Source: Syntrophomonas sp.
GTDB lineage: Bacteria > Bacillota > Syntrophomonadia > Syntrophomonadales > Syntrophomonadaceae
Assembly: GCA_003558625.1 (NCBI GenBank)
Contig: PWPP01000031.1
Coordinates: 1 to 6,688 of the forward strand
Reading direction: 5' to 3'
DNA: 6,688 nucleotides
Shown: one piece after another, positions 1 through 6,294 of the stretch
Layout: every line of letters begins with the position of its first letter
Numbering within the stretch: the stretch's first letter is position 1
Translations under genes and position numbers: made by a program
Notes under the pieces: generated by a model
The model's input: the letters and a program-made list of their open reading frames with translations, nothing else
Databases searched by the model: none
Told to the model about the DNA's origin: nothing

Positions 1-69
1 GCCTACTACCACAACCCCCTCGACGACGTGATCTACATGGAACTAGACCTCACCACCCCCAACCAGTAA
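1..69 (+). CDS. C-terminal end of an unrecognised protein (partial)
   Basis: Frame 1 is open from the first base and stops with TAA at 67-69, giving 22 codons plus stop. The visible tail begins AYYHNPLDDVIYMEL and ends TTPNQ. Its codons are strongly C-ending (TAC, CAC, AAC, CTC, ACC), as expected of a native high-GC Pseudomonas gene and unlike the genes after 642. I do not recognise the family from so short a tail, and no function is proposed. It is followed directly by REP-type repeats, which in Pseudomonas typically sit just after the 3' ends of genes. It is therefore most likely the last core-genome gene before the accessory segment. Confidence 0.6.
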   Translation, partial: AYYHNPLDDVIYMELDLTTPNQ

Positions 70-112
70 CTCCCCAAGGCGCAAGCCGCAGCCCGGTGGG
101 ATCACCAGCCCC

Positions 113-152
113 GTGGGAGCAGAACCCTGGTGGGAGCGAGCTTGCTCGCGAA
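113..152 (+). repeat. Pseudomonas REP element with a partial second head copy
   Basis: Bases 130-152 read GTGGGAGCGAGCTTGCTCGC followed by GAA, which matches the well-known Pseudomonas REP consensus. The palindromic core pairs GCGAGC (136-141) with GCTCGC (144-149) around a 2-nt loop. A truncated second head, GTGGGAGC, lies at 113-120 in the same orientation. REPs of this kind are dispersed in hundreds of extragenic copies in Pseudomonas genomes and are thought to be mobilised by RAYT-type transposases. Here the element follows a gene stop codon by about 45 bp, a typical location. It is the main taxonomic clue in the window. Confidence 0.85.
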
Positions 153-216
153 TACCCAACCCCAAGAAAATGGACACACCCCACCCCACAAGCTAGGATT
201 TCCCACCAAAGGCAGA

Positions 217-239
217 GCATCCCAAACCAAAAGGGATGC
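217..239. repeat. Perfect 7-bp inverted repeat (hairpin)
   Basis: GCATCCC (217-223) and GGGATGC (233-239) are exact reverse complements around the A-rich 9-nt loop AAACCAAAA. Flanking GGC (211-213) and GCC (241-243) could extend the stem across a small internal loop. No T-tract follows on either strand, so it is a poor intrinsic terminator. It might be part of a degenerate REP-like cluster or a structured untranslated element. Confidence 0.5.
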
Positions 240-291
240 CGCCGGGGAAGGGGGAGAGGTATGGAAACCCAGCACATCCGCTCCGAGCACT

Positions 292-311
292 GTTGCCGCA
301 GTCGCGGCAAC
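292..311. repeat. Perfect 8-bp inverted repeat with 4-nt loop
   Basis: GTTGCCGC (292-299) and GCGGCAAC (304-311) are exact reverse complements around the loop AGTC. The GC-rich stem is strong, but it is not followed by a run of T on either strand, so terminator function is not well supported. The alternatives are a protein-binding dyad or a remnant of a mobile element. No function is assigned. Confidence 0.5.
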
Positions 312-555
312 GTCCACGTCCAGCTCGCTCCACCATACCGACAAGCTCTCTGCGCCCAATCGAATCCATTCTCATCGCCGGCACGATGCTCCATCGAGGC
401 TGGGCCACATTCACGTTGTGCATTCGACCTGTTACGGAGCCGCAGTGACCGTTTGCGCACAATCGAGACGTCCAGCGAATACGTGCCGGAGCGCAGGCAG
501 CTCACTCAAGTGTCTGAATCCAGGGTCTGTCCGATCCGGCCGGGCCAGTACCCGC

Positions 556-593
556 ATGAAGTTATGAAAGCGTTCCGCGTCAATGAAGTTATG
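556..593. repeat. Direct 11-bp repeats resembling tyrosine-recombinase arm sites
   Basis: ATGAAGTTATG occurs at 556-566 and again at 583-593, 27 bp start to start. On the other strand the motif reads CATAACTTCAT. Its GAAGTTAT core is identical to the last 8 bases of the loxP arm, the type of sequence bound by tyrosine recombinases, although that match may be coincidental. The pair lies about 50-85 bp before the first accessory gene, where an island terminus would be expected. The repeats are read directly; the recombination role is inference. Confidence 0.45.
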
Positions 594-641
594 TGGAATC
601 TTTCCTAATCACGGTTAGCTGCAGCCGCCTGGGAGGTTGTT

Positions 642-2432
642 GTGAAACTTGAGCGAGTCTCGATCCAGAACTACCGCGCTTATCAAGAGCCGGTAGTTAT
701 TCCGATTGGCGATCTTGCTGCGTTCATCGGCCGCAACGATATTGGTAAGACTACTATCCTCGACGCGATTGGGGCGTTTTTCGGCCATAAAGCCTGCAAA
801 TTCGAAATCAGCGATAAGTGTGTGTTCGCGGATGAGGATGATGATGTCGTTATAACGTGTGTGTTTTCTGAACTCCCGAGCCGATTAGTTCTGGATTCCG
901 CATCAGAGACAACGTTGCAAGATGAATATCTGGTGGATCAGGACGGCTGCCTATCGCTCTCAAAGGTTTTCAGGAAAGGTCGCGGGACGGGCGCCTACTT
1001 CGCTAACTGCGAACATCCGGCGCAGCCCCCGTTTAATGGGCTGCTTCTCAAGAAGAACGACGAACTAAAACGAATAGCTGAGAAGCATGGTATCACTGTC
1101 GAAGACCGCCGCTCTAACGTGAGCCTGAGGCAATCAATCTACCGGACGGCCGACAGCCTGGAGATCACGCCGCAGCAGGTGGCTCTTTCTAAAGAGGACG
1201 GGAAGGCGATTCTGGATCAGATACAGTCGAAACTGCCCCATTTCGCTCTTTTCCGCGCAGATCGGCCTAGTACGGATGAAGAAGCAGAAGTACAGGATCC
1301 CATGAAGGTCGCGATATCCCACGCTCTGGAGGAGTTGGGCGACGAACTGGACGCCATTAAGGAAAAGGTAAGAGCGCGGGCCCTCGCGGTGGCCGACGAC
1401 ACGCTGCGGCACTTGGCAGGTCTTGACCCTGACCTGGCAACCGAACTCTCCCCAGTTTTTCGCGCGGATCCAAAGTGGGAATCTGTATTCAAGTTGTCTT
1501 TGAGCGGAGAAGATGAGATACCGGTAAACAAGCGCGGGAGCGGTGTGCGACGCCTTGTACTTATATGTTTTTTCAAGGCCGAGGCCGAGAGAATACAGAG
1601 CAATAGCGGGGGCAACGGAGTCATATACGCGATCGAGGAACCCGAAACGTCGCAGCATCCGGACAAGCAACGATTGCTGATTGATGCACTGACGGAGATG
1701 TCAGACCGATCCGGGTGTCAGGTTCTTCTTACTACACATGTTCCCGGATTGGCAGAACAGGTACCGCTAGAGGCTCTGCGGTATGTGAAGCGCAACGCCT
1801 CCGGGGATCTTGTCGTGGACAGCCAATCGGATGCCACATGCGAGGTGATCGCTCGGGACTTGGGAGTCCTACCTGACTCACGAGTGAGAGTCATCGTTTG
1901 CGTAGAGGGTCCGCACGACGTTGCTTTTATCAAGGGAATTGCGAATGCAATTTCGCAGGATTCGACAAGTGACATCGCCTTGGAGGCCGACCCACGGATA
2001 ATCTTGCTCCCGCTTGGCGGGGACACCCTTCGAGATTGGGTTAATGAACACTATTTGAAGGGACTGGGCAAGCCGGAGGTCCACATATATGACAGAGATG
2101 ATCAGGACCCCCCAAAATACCAGTCGGTATGCGACTCCGTTAATCAGCGCGACGATGGATCCGTGGCGTTCATCACGGCCAAAAGGGAGGCGGAAAACTA
2201 CTTGCATTCAGACGCAGTGCATGAGGGCTTAGGTGTCCATGTACCCATCGACGACACTGCTGATATCCCCCAAAGGGTGGCTACGGCGTTATCCGTGAAC
2301 CAAAGGACGGCGAAGAGACGTCTTGCACGGCACGCGGTACCGCGAATGAACAAGTCCAGGTTGGATGAGCGTGACCAAGACGGTGAAGTCGAGCGGTGGC
2401 TCGAAGCGATCCGGGTGCACCTTGGGCCATAA
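642..2432 (+). CDS. OLD-family ATP-dependent endonuclease (ABC ATPase plus TOPRIM), GajA-like
   Basis: This 596-residue protein has the length and domain order of OLD-family nucleases such as P2 OLD and GajA. The N-terminal SMC/ABC-type ATPase shows Walker A GRNDIGKTT (30-38), a signature-like GSGVRR (299-304), Walker B ending in IEEPE (331-335) and an H-loop His366. The C-terminal TOPRIM nuclease shows the acidic residue E422 in VEGPHD, the GGD turn (459-461), the metal-binding DRDD (484-487) and the KREAENY motif (514-520). All expected catalytic positions are present, so it looks active. Family members cut DNA with divalent metal, regulated by nucleotide binding, and many act in phage defence. 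The GTG start at 642 is preceded by GGGAGG (631-636) at a 5-nt spacing. Gabija would place a UvrD-like GajB next, but none is present. It could be a stand-alone OLD nuclease or part of a composite system with the downstream kinase-helicase. Confidence 0.92.
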   Translation: MKLERVSIQNYRAYQEPVVIPIGDLAAFIGRNDIGKTTILDAIGAFFGHKACKFEISDKCVFADEDDDVVITCVFSELPSRLVLDSASETTLQDEYLVDQDGCLSLSKVFRKGRGTGAYFANCEHPAQPPFNGLLLKKNDELKRIAEKHGITVEDRRSNVSLRQSIYRTADSLEITPQQVALSKEDGKAILDQIQSKLPHFALFRADRPSTDEEAEVQDPMKVAISHALEELGDELDAIKEKVRARALAVADDTLRHLAGLDPDLATELSPVFRADPKWESVFKLSLSGEDEIPVNKRGSGVRRLVLICFFKAEAERIQSNSGGNGVIYAIEEPETSQHPDKQRLLIDALTEMSDRSGCQVLLTTHVPGLAEQVPLEALRYVKRNASGDLVVDSQSDATCEVIARDLGVLPDSRVRVIVCVEGPHDVAFIKGIANAISQDSTSDIALEADPRIILLPLGGDTLRDWVNEHYLKGLGKPEVHIYDRDDQDPPKYQSVCDSVNQRDDGSVAFITAKREAENYLHSDAVHEGLGVHVPIDDTADIPQRVATALSVNQRTAKRRLARHAVPRMNKSRLDERDQDGEVERWLEAIRVHLGP

Positions 2433-2433
2433 A

Positions 2434-2532
2434 GCTAACAATGCGCTGCAGGTGACAGTGTAGTTCCCCCGATTTAGTGGACACAAACTGTCCACCATGG
2501 GCTAACGCCCGCGGCTCACCTCTGCGTTATGC
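2434..2532 (+). other. attC-like integron recombination site (putative)
   Basis: Immediately after the OLD stop codon, GCTAACAATGCGCTGCAGG resembles the left end of integron attC sites, and CGGCTCACCTCTGCGTTATGC ends the element like a right attC end. The two ends pair imperfectly: GCTAAC (2434-2439) with GTTATGC (2526-2532, one extra T), and GCAGGTGA (2448-2455) with TCACC and TGC (2516-2520 and 2523-2525), leaving TC bulged. Unpaired spacer and extrahelical bases are typical of attC folding. A cassette normally consists of a gene followed closely by its attC, which fits here. Against it, the outer boxes deviate from the RYYYAAC and GTTRRRY consensus, and no integron integrase is visible. 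Confidence 0.45.
2477..2495. repeat. Perfect 7-bp inverted repeat inside the attC-like region
   Basis: GTGGACA (2477-2483) and TGTCCAC (2489-2495) are exact reverse complements around CAAAC. The preceding stretch at 2459-2483, running into GATTTAGTGGACA, looks to me like the terminal inverted repeat of IS3-family elements, so this could be a small remnant of an insertion into the attC-like site. A second short dyad, GGGC-TAAC-GCCC, follows at 2499-2510. No T-tract follows, so I do not call it a terminator. Confidence 0.4.
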
Positions 2533-2547
2533 GCCATCCGGACCATC

Positions 2548-2553
2548 GAGGAG
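2548..2553 (+). promoter_or_regulatory. Shine-Dalgarno site deciding the GTG start of the small HTH gene
   Basis: GAGGAG lies 5 nt before the in-frame GTG at 2559. The earlier in-frame ATG at 2529 lies inside the attC-like right box (GTTATGC) and has no comparable upstream purine stretch. GTG at 2559 is therefore the better start. Confidence 0.6.
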
Positions 2554-2558
2554 ATATT

Positions 2559-2801
2559 GTGCCAAATAGAGCGTTTGAAGGACTTCTGGCCTTTCTGCGG
2601 GCACATGGAATCGCCGATACGCAGGCGGAACAAGCGGGCGCACTGAAACTTCAGCAGCCTCAAATTTCATCGTATTTAAAGTTGGCTTCGGTACCTAAGA
2701 CTCCTCGGCGCCCCCGATTCTATTGGACTCTAACATTCGCCGAGGGGACAACTATCCTGACAGTGGGGGCTTTAGAGGCATTCCCGGGTGCATTGTCCTG
2801 A
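2559..2801 (+). CDS. Small helix-turn-helix protein, putative local regulator
   Basis: From the GTG start this is an 80-residue protein. Residues about 20-42 (DTQAEQAGALKLQQPQISSY and following) have the spacing of a helix-turn-helix, with a Ser-rich recognition helix like those of XRE/Cro-type proteins. The second half (about 47-80) contains a basic PRRPRF patch and a hydrophobic stretch (FYWTLTF) with no domain I recognise. I see no signal peptide or membrane segment. It begins 26 bp after the attC-like site and ends 22 bp before the kinase-helicase gene, on the same strand, so co-transcription and a role as regulator of that gene are plausible inferences. The family is not recognised and the C-terminal half may be degenerate. 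A non-coding or truncated origin cannot be excluded. Confidence 0.55.
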   Translation: MPNRAFEGLLAFLRAHGIADTQAEQAGALKLQQPQISSYLKLASVPKTPRRPRFYWTLTFAEGTTILTVGALEAFPGALS

Positions 2802-2823
2802 TTAAATTATAGGCAGAGAGCTG

Positions 2824-5800
2824 ATGGAACTAGAAAAAGGCGAGCACTTCGCCAACGCATTCACCATTCTCGAAAAAATTGGCGACGGTGGCACGGCGAC
2901 TGTCTATAAAGCCGTCTCTTCGGCTTCTGATTGTATTGTGGCACTGAAAATATATAGATCCGGTAACCATGATCCGGACGTCATCTCAGATATCTGGAAT
3001 CGGGAGCATGGCGCCCTGAGAAACCTAGACCATCCAAACATTATTAAATGCATTGATGCCGGACGCGATGATGAAACTAACTCAAGGTATACTGCCCTTG
3101 AATGGATAAAAGGAGATTCCCTTGAGGAATATCTAGACAAAAATTCACCAGTCGAATGGGAATCATTTTACGAGAGTTTAGGTAGGAAGATCCTAGATGC
3201 TCTTGTGTACATCGCCGAGAGGAATATAACTCATCGGGATGTATCAACAGGGAACATAATGATCCCGCCGACCGGCCAGCCAGTGTTAATAGACTTCGGT
3301 CAAGCAAAGTTGGACAGCGTCTCTATCGGCCGAACCGTAGCAGGCTGGAAGACAATTCCTTACTCTCCGCCCGAGGACGACGCAGGGAGTTACACCCTCA
3401 CCCGAGACCCTTACTCATTCGCGGCAATTATCGTTCGTGCGCTCTCTGGTAAACCGTTGGAGAGCTATGACGATCTATACAGGCAGTTTCGACAACTGGA
3501 AATCGACCCGCAGGTTCGAACAGCTCTTGATAGTGCGTTAAAAGAAAATCCGGATCAGAGAGTGCGCTCGATTGTTGAATTCCGCTCTCTTTTGGAGCCT
3601 CACGTAGAGATAAGCAATGCCGTGGACGAAATTCGCGGTGAGCTACCAATTCGAATTGCCTCGCCAGCGGCCGAAAACGTAAGCACATCAGTTGACGACG
3701 ACGGCCACGAAACTCCGCTGCTTGAGGAACTATTGGCCGAATTGAACGACACGTGTTCGGTATACCCTCTAAAAGGAGACGGAGGTGGCGAGGCTCGTAT
3801 AGGGATGGAAACGCGCTCGTTCCGTTTAGTTGCCGATATTGACAATCACCGGAACTACATCCTTGTATTTGTAGGTCTGACAAGAAGACTGTTTAATCTC
3901 GATCAATTGTATAAAAGGGATCATTGGATTGCACCCTACGGCTTTACGGGAAAAGTGCCGATCCTCAGCGAAGATAAAGAGCGTGCGCGCCGGACAATAC
4001 AGTCCCTATATGAAGGTTTCGAAGAATTCCTACAAGACCTAGCGGATGGGTCGTCGTCACCGGGTGCTGATGCCCTAGCAAGCTGGCGCCGACTGCTGGA
4101 TGCTATGCGGGATCTGAAGCGCCGGCGACTCCCGCCGCTCCAATACAAGAGTCCAGAGGTACATGGGCGAGAACTGCGCGTTGAGCTTTCAAATCCAGAA
4201 GATGCCGAACTCGGCGAGTCGCGGGTCATATCGCAAGGGAGCCGATCACTTTTTACCGGCGTAATCGACAGATTGGACGGCGTCGAGTGCGTATTAATTT
4301 CTAACCTGCCGGTGCGGGGGGGCGAATACCTGCCCTACCAGGGCGAGCTGGAGGCGGACTGGTGGCAGGAGAAGGTCTCTCTTGACCGCCAATCCAGAGC
4401 GCTGGAGCGGTTTCGGAAAGGGGATCTGCCAGAGCCCCTTCTTGGCGACCTTCTTACAAGGAAGAAGAGCGAGGACCCGGCAGCTGGTTATGGTCGAGTG
4501 GAGGAGTTTTTCGATAAGTCTCTTGACGCCGGGAAAAAGGAAGTCGTCTCGAGGTGCTTGGGAGGAACAAGTCTTCTGGTGACCCACGGGCCCCCCGGTA
4601 CGGGGAAAACTAAAGTCATCGTGGAATTAATTCGGCAAACGTTAAAGGCTGAACCGACCGCCAAGATCCTGTTGGTTTCGCAGACTCATGTTGCGCTCGA
4701 CAACGCTTTGGAAAGGTGGTTAGAAGCCGAGCCGGATGCTCCATGTGTTCGCATAGGAAGTGGCGGCCATGAGATAGACCAGCGGGTGCAGAGCTGTACT
4801 ATTGAGAATCGGGGTCGCGCGCTCCGAGAGGAAATCGATGGAAATACGCGACGCTACATCAAGGCGGAGGCGGCGGAGAATGGAATCAGTGAGGAGGAAG
4901 TCGAGCTCGGCGTCCGAATATCGGACCTAAGAACGGCAATTAACGCCCTAAAGGGAGCGGAGGAACGACTTGAGCAGCTGAAAGCCGAGATTCAAGGGCT
5001 AGAAGAGGGGCGAAACTCTGGCGCGTCAGGCACATCTCCAACCGAAACCGCTTCGGAGGTGGGCCTACGTGCGGAGGTCCTCGAGCGGCAGATCGAGGGT
5101 GAGGAAGCTAACAAGCGGCAACTCGAGCAGGAAGTCGCATCGGCCAGAAAGAGCCTAGAAGATTTGGGCGGCGACGGCCCTGAGTTCGCTCATGGGACGG
5201 ACGACGACCTGGAACAGTGGTCAGCGTTGCTTGTCGATACAGATGAAAAGAAAGATTTGGCGAATCTTATCCGAATGGCGGAGGAGTGGAAGCTGCGTTT
5301 CGGGCAGTCTCGCGATTTCAATGCAGCAATTGTCTCGTCGATGTCCGTAGTGGCTGGCACATGTGTCGGGTTCTGCCGGGAGCGATCAGCCTCCTTGGCA
5401 CAGTTCGATCTGTGTATTGTTGATGAGGCTAGTAAAGCGACTACAACCGAACTCCTGGTGCCGCTTTCACAGGCCAAGCGTGCTGTGATCCTTGGCGACC
5501 ACCACCAGCTGCCGGCGGTAGTCGACCATGGCCTGACGGATCCACGCGTTCTTAGTAGATTCGGTATTGACGAAGAGACAGTAAAGGTGCAGCTGTTTGA
5601 GGAGCTGGCTCGAGGATTGCCCGAGAGCAATCAGACCGAACTCCTTACGCAGTATCGAATGAGAGGCGCTATTGGTGAGTTGGTAAGTCGAAGTTTCTAT
5701 GATGGACGATTGGAAGCGGCCCAAGAAACGGCGGAAAGAGAAGCGCCGGATCTTTCCTTAGCGGGACTGAAGGGGGAGGTTACGTGGATTGATCCGCACG

Positions 5801-6294
5801 CTGAGCTGGGGAATCAAGAAGCCGAACGAAGACAGGGAACAAGCTACCGTAATCCCGAAGAGGTGAAATGTATATGTGATTTGCTTCGGCGTCTGGCGTT
5901 TGTTTTCCAAAACCTTCCAAAAGATGTAAAGCGGCCGACCATCGGAGTCATCAGTGGGTACAGGACACAAGTCCACGATCTAGACCAGGAGATCAGCAGG
6001 GATGCCGATCTCAGAAAGCTAGGGGTGGAGTGTGCCACCGTCCATTCGTTCCAAGGCAGGGAGGTCGATATCGCGATTTATTCGGTGACGCGTCATAACA
6101 GGAAAGGGGATATCGGGATGTTGGCGGATTGGCGTCACCTCAACGTGGCTCTGTCGCGAGCGCGGGACTTCCTAGTTTTGGTAGGCGGGCAGGAATTCTG
6201 CAGAAGTATCACGGGCGAAAATCCATTCAAAGGGGTGCTGCAAGAGGTGGGCCGGTTGACTGGCGCTGAAATCCAGGAGACTAAAGATGCGTGA
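2824..6294 (+). CDS. Ser/Thr kinase fused to DNA2/NAM7/Upf1-like SF1 helicase, MkoA-like (Mokosh type I candidate)
   Basis: This is a 1156-residue protein. Residues about 14-260 form a Hanks-type kinase: glycine loop GDGG (20-23), Lys42, helix-C Glu61, catalytic HRD (137-139) with Asn144, DFG (157-159) and PPE (182-184) in place of APE. All catalytic residues are present. Residues about 265-560 are a linker region without a family I can name. The SF1B helicase follows, with Walker A GPPGTGKT (589-596), DEAS (867-870), GDHHQLPA (891-898), QYRM (943-946), SFQGRE (1075-1080) and NVALSRAR (1107-1114). A charged coiled coil (about 675-785) with a Gly/Ser/Thr hinge near 729-745 lies between motifs I and II. 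The kinase-plus-COG1112-type-helicase layout matches my recollection of MkoA. No nuclease domain is fused here. The ATG at 2824 has only a weak AGAGAG upstream (2815-2820). The kinase half uses many AT-rich codons unusual for Pseudomonas. Confidence 0.9.
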   Translation: MELEKGEHFANAFTILEKIGDGGTATVYKAVSSASDCIVALKIYRSGNHDPDVISDIWNREHGALRNLDHPNIIKCIDAGRDDETNSRYTALEWIKGDSLEEYLDKNSPVEWESFYESLGRKILDALVYIAERNITHRDVSTGNIMIPPTGQPVLIDFGQAKLDSVSIGRTVAGWKTIPYSPPEDDAGSYTLTRDPYSFAAIIVRALSGKPLESYDDLYRQFRQLEIDPQVRTALDSALKENPDQRVRSIVEFRSLLEPHVEISNAVDEIRGELPIRIASPAAENVSTSVDDDGHETPLLEELLAELNDTCSVYPLKGDGGGEARIGMETRSFRLVADIDNHRNYILVFVGLTRRLFNLDQLYKRDHWIAPYGFTGKVPILSEDKERARRTIQSLYEGFEEFLQDLADGSSSPGADALASWRRLLDAMRDLKRRRLPPLQYKSPEVHGRELRVELSNPEDAELGESRVISQGSRSLFTGVIDRLDGVECVLISNLPVRGGEYLPYQGELEADWWQEKVSLDRQSRALERFRKGDLPEPLLGDLLTRKKSEDPAAGYGRVEEFFDKSLDAGKKEVVSRCLGGTSLLVTHGPPGTGKTKVIVELIRQTLKAEPTAKILLVSQTHVALDNALERWLEAEPDAPCVRIGSGGHEIDQRVQSCTIENRGRALREEIDGNTRRYIKAEAAENGISEEEVELGVRISDLRTAINALKGAEERLEQLKAEIQGLEEGRNSGASGTSPTETASEVGLRAEVLERQIEGEEANKRQLEQEVASARKSLEDLGGDGPEFAHGTDDDLEQWSALLVDTDEKKDLANLIRMAEEWKLRFGQSRDFNAAIVSSMSVVAGTCVGFCRERSASLAQFDLCIVDEASKATTTELLVPLSQAKRAVILGDHHQLPAVVDHGLTDPRVLSRFGIDEETVKVQLFEELARGLPESNQTELLTQYRMRGAIGELVSRSFYDGRLEAAQETAEREAPDLSLAGLKGEVTWIDPHAELGNQEAERRQGTSYRNPEEVKCICDLLRRLAFVFQNLPKDVKRPTIGVISGYRTQVHDLDQEISRDADLRKLGVECATVHSFQGREVDIAIYSVTRHNRKGDIGMLADWRHLNVALSRARDFLVLVGGQEFCRSITGENPFKGVLQEVGRLTGAEIQETKDA

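Larger units (their letters stand above)
70..641. other. 572-bp intergenic region without a credible gene
   Basis: This stretch separates the upstream gene tail from the OLD nuclease gene. Overlapping open frames exist on both strands, but their translations are low-quality (rich in Trp, Cys, Arg and Pro, with no recognisable domain) and none has a good ribosome binding site. What it does hold is a REP element (113-152), a 7-bp-stem hairpin (217-239), an 8-bp-stem hairpin (292-311), and an 11-bp direct repeat pair (556-566 and 583-593). I see no tRNA gene, CRISPR array or integrase gene, and no clear sigma70 promoter. The OLD gene promoter must lie here, most likely in the last 100 bp. Confidence 0.7.

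Noticed and set aside
50..608. Overlapping open frames on both strands between the upstream gene tail and the OLD gene (up to 170 codons).
   Set aside because: They overlap one another, run through the REP and hairpins, have unnatural composition (Trp, Cys, Arg, Pro rich), no recognisable domain and no good ribosome binding site.
70..641. tRNA gene or classical tRNA attachment site at the island edge.
   Set aside because: No cloverleaf-like arms or tRNA consensus boxes could be found in this region.
1134..1670. A 178-codon minus-strand open frame inside the OLD gene.
   Set aside because: It lies opposite an intact, motif-complete OLD coding sequence and shows no domain; it is a shadow frame.
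2477..2510. Intrinsic terminator after the OLD gene.
   Set aside because: The inverted repeats are real but no T-tract follows on the + strand.
2529..2558. ATG at 2529 as the start of the small HTH gene.
   Set aside because: It lies within the attC-like right end and lacks a Shine-Dalgarno; the GTG at 2559 has GAGGAG at 5-nt spacing.
3428..3883. A 151-codon minus-strand open frame within the kinase-helicase gene.
   Set aside because: It is entirely antisense to a well-supported coding sequence and carries no motif.
642..6294. Gabija system (gajA-gajB).
   Set aside because: The OLD gene is GajA-like, but the helicase next door is an Upf1/DNA2-like protein with an N-terminal kinase and DEAS and QYRM motifs, far larger than the UvrD-like GajB.
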